From the NCBI GenBank assembly GCA_009739215.1, contig VSJF01000012.1:62001-126000 (forward strand): a stretch of 64,000 bases of DNA. The letters are read 5' to 3'. Of the stretch, positions 58,946 to 64,000 are shown piece after piece. The DNA is from Floccularia luteovirens (taxonomy: Eukaryota; Basidiomycota; Agaricomycetes; Agaricales; Squamanitaceae). The position numbers and the translations under genes were made by a program. How positions within the stretch are numbered: position 1 is the stretch's first letter; each line of letters starts with the position of its first letter. The notes under the pieces were generated by a model. The model saw only the letters and a list, made by a program, of their open reading frames with translations, did no database searches and was not told where the DNA came from.

Positions 58946-61900
58946 ATGTCTCCATCCAAAGCAGATCGCAGAATCGATTCTATCCTGACTGCAGCAAAAC
59001 AGGTCCTGGACATTTCAAAGGATTTGCTAGGATTTTGCCCGATCCTGGGCCTTCCAGGTGTCGCCTCTGTGCTATCCACTCTCATAGATATGATCCTCGT
59101 GAGTTTTTACATTATACTGTTGTAGTTGGTGTGTTTGTTGACCTGATCAACTAGAAAGTGAGAGGGAATGAAGAAACCAGGAGAGATTTGGCAAAGAAAG
59201 TGGCAGAGCTTGCATCTGTCTTGGAGAGGACAATGAAACAAGCCATTTATGTGCCAGAAACAGATGATAGAACACGACGCCGACTGGTCACTTCCCCAGA
59301 GCTAGAGAAGAGGATATCAACTCTCAAAAGGTCCGTCATGATAACAACTGCAAATGGCATCCGCTTTATTTATGTCATTGGCGGATGCAGTGATCTAGAA
59401 GACCTAACGAACAAAGCAGAAGAACTTCGAGAAGGATCCTTCCGTGGTTTTCTGCTCAGCAAAAGGAATGCAGAAATGTTATCGAATATTAGGGTCGGAA
59501 TTGAAGATGCAACTAGAAAGTTTTCTGTATGTGTCACTACACTCGTTGTCATATACCACTGCTTATAATATTGCATATTTTATGCAGATTGAGGGCGAGA
59601 TAACCATCGAACTCCTTGTCAACGGGATTGTAAATGCTCATATGCACGATGGTGAGATTTTGTAACAAAAATAGACATTCTGCTCATTATGAATACCCTT
59701 GCAGACGACGAAAGGGTTTTAGAGAGACTCGCGCCCGTCAATGCTGGATACGCATCAGCCTTGAATCCTACAACAGCAGGCACATTGCCAGGTACTAGGA
59801 CTGCGCTGATCGAGGAGCTTGAAGGATGGACGCTTCGATCTCGGTCAAATCAGGGCAGTTCTTTCATATACGTCGTTAGTGGTGGTGCTGGAACTGGAAA
59901 ATCCACGATCGCATTTGAGATGGCTCAAAGGCTAGAGAAGGCAGGTGCACTCGGAGCCTCGTTTTTCTTCGTTCATGGTGCAAACAAGTTGAATACAACG
60001 ACACATGTCCTAAGAACGATTGCCTACCAGTTGGCACGCAAACAGAAGGATCTGTACCCTCACATAACAGCAGGCAGCCCGGGAGTACGCTCAGGGGGGG
60101 AAACAGGGTGAACAATTGCAAGTGGATCTCGAAGATCTGATCATCAAACCACTGAGGAATGTACACCCATCACATCGACCAATTGCTCTCGTTCTAGATG
60201 CATTGGATGAATGTACCGATGCGGCACAAAAGGACGTAGTGCGACTACTTTATCTCTTTATGCAACAACTGCCCAAAATCCCATTCCCCGTCCGGGTGCT
60301 TGTGACGAGCCGTCCTGAGATGCACATCCAAGATGCTCTCAATGATGAAAATATCCGCAAAATTTCGAAACCACTCAAGTTGCACCAGATATCGAGGGTG
60401 ATTGTCGACGCAGACATCAAACTGTTCTTGGTGACTCGACTACAGGGCCTCAAGTGTTACAAGGACATATATGGTGCACGTCCCACTGTCATTGAAGATC
60501 TCACGACACGCGCAGCCGGGTTATTCATATATGCTGCCACGATAATCAGCTTTTTGGATAGAAATCAAGAACTTGCAGTCGAGATTCTTAATTCCCTGCT
60601 ATCTGATAGTCCATCAAGATCAGCATTCAATCTTGTTGACCTTGACAAACTGTACATTGTGGTACTACGGCGGGCTCTTGACAAGGCGCTGGAGATTCCT
60701 GACATGGAAAATCACATCCGATTTGTGCTAGGTGGGCTTGCACTACTCCAAGACTATGTGCCAGCTAGAGTTTTGCAAGATCTAGTTGGTGAAGCTGCGA
60801 ACTATGTCAAATACATACTGCGGAGGCTTGGTTCTGTGATTGTAGTGCCGGAAAGCGACGATGAGGAAGTACGTATACTACATGCAAGCTTCCCCCAATT
60901 TCTCACCAATGACAAACGCTGCAATGACCTCACATTTTACATTGACCCATCCATACACCACCGCCGCCTCGCATTGGCTTGTCTGAAAGTCATGACACCA
61001 CTGCTGAAGAGGAACATTTGTGCGCTAGAAGATGTAACGATAATGAAATCGGACATACGTGGTCTGGAAGATGCCATCAAACGATGTATCTCCCCCAGCC
61101 TACAATATTCGTGTGCTCACTGGGCTACACATCTGTCGCAATGTAATCATCCAGATCTGGAATTTTTGAATGCAGTGACAGACTTCGTCAGAACGAAACT
61201 ACTGGTGTGGGTGGAGGCACTGAGTTACATGGGCCGTCTTGAAGTTGCTGTTCCAGCTCTGCTCGCAGCGCTATCATGGTGTGAGGTACATATTTTTATT
61301 GATTAGTGGATACCAGAGGAACTGAAATATTGGACAAGGTGAATATGCAGGACGAGGGTCAGGGTAGATATGAAGTCCTCCAATTAATCGATGACACACA
61401 CCGCATAGTTCTGCAATGTTACATACCCATCGACAAGTGTCCCGAACACATCTACATATCCGCATCTCTGCTAGCACCATCATGTGTTTCCATTGCACAG
61501 TACAACCATTCTAACAACAATCATCCAACCATAAAGGCAATGACACCTCGAGATTCAATATGGGGTACTTATCTCCACACAATTCCAGTGCATTCGGTTG
61601 ACTGTCGCGCAATGCTTTCCCCCGATGGGAGCTTAATGCCTCCGGGTCACGGAATGGGCTGGTGGGGATATGGGATGCTAGCATCGGATTATGGAGGAGG
61701 ACGTTATTTGGGCACACCGAAGGTGTTTTATGTGTCGCATGGTCGCCCGATGGGCAGTCGCTTGCCTCTGGTTCTGTCGATGGGACGATTCGCGTATGGA
61801 ATGCTACTTCCGGTGCACAGGTACATGTTCAACGCGTGCAAAATGGAAACTGCGAAGCATGTGTTATAGCGTGGCGTCGAGATGGAAAGCAGCTTGTTAC

Positions 61901-63224
61901 TGGAGTTGATCTTGGTGGGGTACAGGTATGGGACGTTATAGTTGGCAAGGAGTTCAGAAGGAGGGTGGCTGTTCCTTCAATCGAGACGGTGATGACTATA
62001 TCCGAGGATGCTAGACATGCAGTGGACTGGACGGCGAGAGGACTTCGAGTTTGGGACATCGAATGCGACGATGGCAGGATTTTGAAGATGGTGCCCGTAC
62101 AATTCCTCGTATATTCAGCCGTATTTCTGCACAACGACACACAAGTCGCCTTCTGTGGGCAAGACAAAGCGATTCACATGTGGGATTTGGAATCGGACGA
62201 GTGCACTCCAAAAGTCGAACCCGAATCTAGAATCAACCGGGGGGACCGGATTATTGAAGGCATCGCTTTATCTCAGAACGGAAACACGCTTGCATCGTCA
62301 ACTGGAGATCTGATCCATTTGTTTGACACGAAATCCTGGGATTTACTTGGTTTGTTCCAAGGCTCCTTTTACATGACCGCATCATTCTCTCCCGATAATC
62401 ACCGCCTCTTGACATCATATTCCACAATTAGGATGTTGGACCTATCTTCCGTGTTTTCACCCAAACTACGAATTACGCCAACTCTAGCAATTGTAAAACA
62501 CGAGTCAACTATAAATTTCTTAGCTATCTCCTTGGATGGCAAACGTGTAGCTGCCATGTCTCGGGGGACAGTCAGTATCTGGTCTCTCCAATCTGCATCA
62601 CTATTTTGCACCATTCAAGGATCTTTCGTTGGCGGCACTACGTTCTCCCCTGATGCACAAAAGATTGCAGTTGGTGAAAATGACAAGATTAGCATATGGG
62701 ATATAACGACAACTCAACCTATTTTGATGCAGACCATACCTACTGCACAAAGTGTGGGCGATAGAATCACATGGTCCTCCGATGGATATTGGATTGCTTG
62801 TGCGGCATATGGCCCTGATAATATCACTCGAAGGCTGGGTGTATTCGATGCAGTGACAGGTCAACTTGTGGAATATTTAATGCTCAGCAATCAGGAAGCA
62901 CTTTGGTCTTTGGAGTTCTCGCATGACAACACTATGCTATGTGCACAATATGGCCTAGATGAAACAATATTCAAGTGGAAGGAAGGGAACCAAGTCAACC
63001 CCGAGCAGCACAGGTGGGAAACGGAAATCAAACGGAGGGAGAAGTTCCACAAAGATGCATGGATTATACGCGAGCCCGATGGAAAGAGGTTATGTTGGGT
63101 ACAGCAGCCATATTCAGAACGTCTGGTGCGGTGGGGTAACTATTATGTTGTGGGACAAGATTCCGGCCGACTGGATATTTTGCATATCGAGGAAAGTTCC
63201 GTAGACGCGGTAAAGAGCTCATAA
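58090..63224 (+). repeat. Tandem segmental duplication, unit 2 (NLR-C and upstream)
   Basis: Second unit of the NLR-B/C duplication. The first four exons are almost identical to unit 1, while part of the NACHT exon and the upstream DNA have diverged. Confidence 0.75.
58946..63224 (+). CDS. NLR-C: NACHT-WD40 NOD-like receptor, two frame shifts
   Basis: Same exon plan as NLR-B: 58946-59098, 59155-59330, 59391-59526, 59588-59651, 59705-61285 and 61339-63224. Walker A is GGAGTGKST, Walker B LVLDALDECTD. The 53 nt intron at 61286-61338 contains an in-frame stop, so splicing is required and confirms the junction. Two breaks separate the parts: an extra base near 60073 (in AAREYAQGG of NLR-B, so ITAGSPG here) and a missing T near 61636 in the first WD40 blade (TTAATGCC against TTAATTGCC in NLR-B). 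Outside these points all frames are open. The protein is NLR-B-like at both ends but NLR-A-like between about 60160 and 61085. Either a recent pseudogene or an intact gene with two base errors. Confidence 0.85.
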
Positions 63225-63429
63225 ACTACGCATATAATAGATGGTTCACACTGATAATGTACATATTACACAAAGTCTCTTATAAACTTAAAACCTCATG
63301 TCATGTGATGTTTCCAGTTGTATGGGAGTTTAAGTGCTGATAATGCAAAAACTACCCTGGGACCTTCATCTATATACTAGTGCTGAATTCATGTTGGGTC
63401 CTGCTCAGTAGTATCAGTTTCCATCAATA
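63225..63429. other. 3' flank of NLR-C
   Basis: Partly similar to the NLR-B 3' flank (TTTCCAGTTGTATGGGAGT against TTCCAGTTGTGTGGTAGT). No gene. Confidence 0.4.
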
Positions 63430-63540
63430 GTAGTAAAGCATGACTCACCCATAAGTTTTGTAGTTATTTCCTCAGACGGTGGTGACCGGTGACATATTGC
63501 AGCTGGGTCTTGCAATGTAGTCGGCATCTGGTCATTCTAA
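63430..63540 (+). pseudogene. WD40 remnant of a further NLR copy
   Basis: The frame reads VVKHDSPISFVVISSDGG, then an in-frame TGA, then IAAGSCNVVGIWSF and stop. This aligns with the NLR-C segment IVKHESTINFLAISLDGKR plus VAAMSRGTVSIWSLQS. It is a short, stop-containing piece of one WD40 region, 200 nt after NLR-C, showing that at least one more copy or partial duplication existed. Confidence 0.7.
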
Positions 63541-64000
63541 TTTAGTCAAACATTTTCAAACTTGCTGCGCAGTCCTCTATGTGGGAGATTGAGTCAGGTG
63601 AACGCACAAAGTGCCCATTTATTTAGTTTTTACTAGAAAAACAACTTATAACCCAAAACTGCTCGTGTACATTTTCTAGAAAAATAATTCTTACTGGTAC
63701 TGTAAAATGCCTTGAATTCAATGAATTCAAATTTTTGCTTGCGATTAACACTGGATTAACTGAGGTATGCGTAGATTTGTTGCGCTGTTGGGAATGCAGG
63801 TTGATAATACGTTAAGCCGCACGGCGAAGGCGACGATGATGCACTAAAGAAGCTCCAGATATCCCGATGAGGGTGTATGTGTTGTTAGGTACGGGTTATG
63901 ACCTTTTCGAATTCGAGTATAGTCGATGACCGTCAAAATTACTAGCACATCGTATTAGACAAACTAAGCCACATTATGTGTCCTCCATTGGACTTTGAAG
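63541..64000. other. Right edge of the window
   Basis: No gene recognised; possibly further decayed NLR sequence. Confidence 0.35.

Overview
The window is nuclear DNA from a filamentous fungus, very probably an agaricomycete basidiomycete. Genes are densely interrupted by 45-70 nt GT-AG introns, several have a TATA box 45-80 nt before the ATG, and the families present are typical of that group: NACHT-WD40 NOD-like receptors, DUF2235 proteins, a Crinkler/kinase protein, cerato-platanin, berberine-bridge-type oxidase, a FuA-like glutathione transferase and F-box proteins. Species cannot be fixed from the sequence alone.

Layout. 1-4071 (+): GH35 beta-galactosidase, 5' end outside the window. 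4928-7493 (+): FAD-linked BBE-type oxidoreductase. 8586-10773 and 11609-13876 (+): tandem pair of DUF2235 alpha/beta hydrolases. 13994-14976 (-): stand-alone thioesterase. 16881-17315 (+): cerato-platanin. 17316-21520: gene-poor. 21571-24461 (+): Zn2Cys6 transcription factor. 25833-26579 (+): GFA/CENP-V-like zinc protein. 28283-31396 (+): Kip2/CENP-E-like kinesin. 31826-34217 (+): Crinkler-like N terminus plus protein-kinase-like locus, frame-disrupted. 35898-37454 (+): F-box protein. 37549-38350 (-): glutathione S-transferase. 40096-40927 (+): P-loop/AIG1-like NTPase. 43872-45602 (+): Gcn4/CPC1-like bZIP factor with upstream ORFs and TGASTCA sites.

46441-64000 is an NLR (STAND) cluster. NLR-A (-, 46441-50800) and NLR-B (+, 52931-57205) diverge from a 2.1 kb spacer. 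NLR-C (+, 58946-63224) is a tandem duplicate of NLR-B about 6.0 kb downstream, and a degenerate WD40 scrap of a further copy lies at 63430-63540. Each receptor has a small helical (MLKL/HeLo-like) N-terminal domain, a NACHT ATPase and a WD40 propeller. NLR-B reads intact (about 1330 residues). NLR-C is a mosaic: the middle of its NACHT region is NLR-A-like while both flanks are NLR-B-like.

Across the window a set of otherwise well-conserved genes carries single-base frame shifts, nearly all +1 insertions. This looks more like an insertion-biased assembly error than normal pseudogene decay, and it limits how firmly broken genes can be called. All homology statements come from motif recognition and comparison among the copies by eye; no database search was run.
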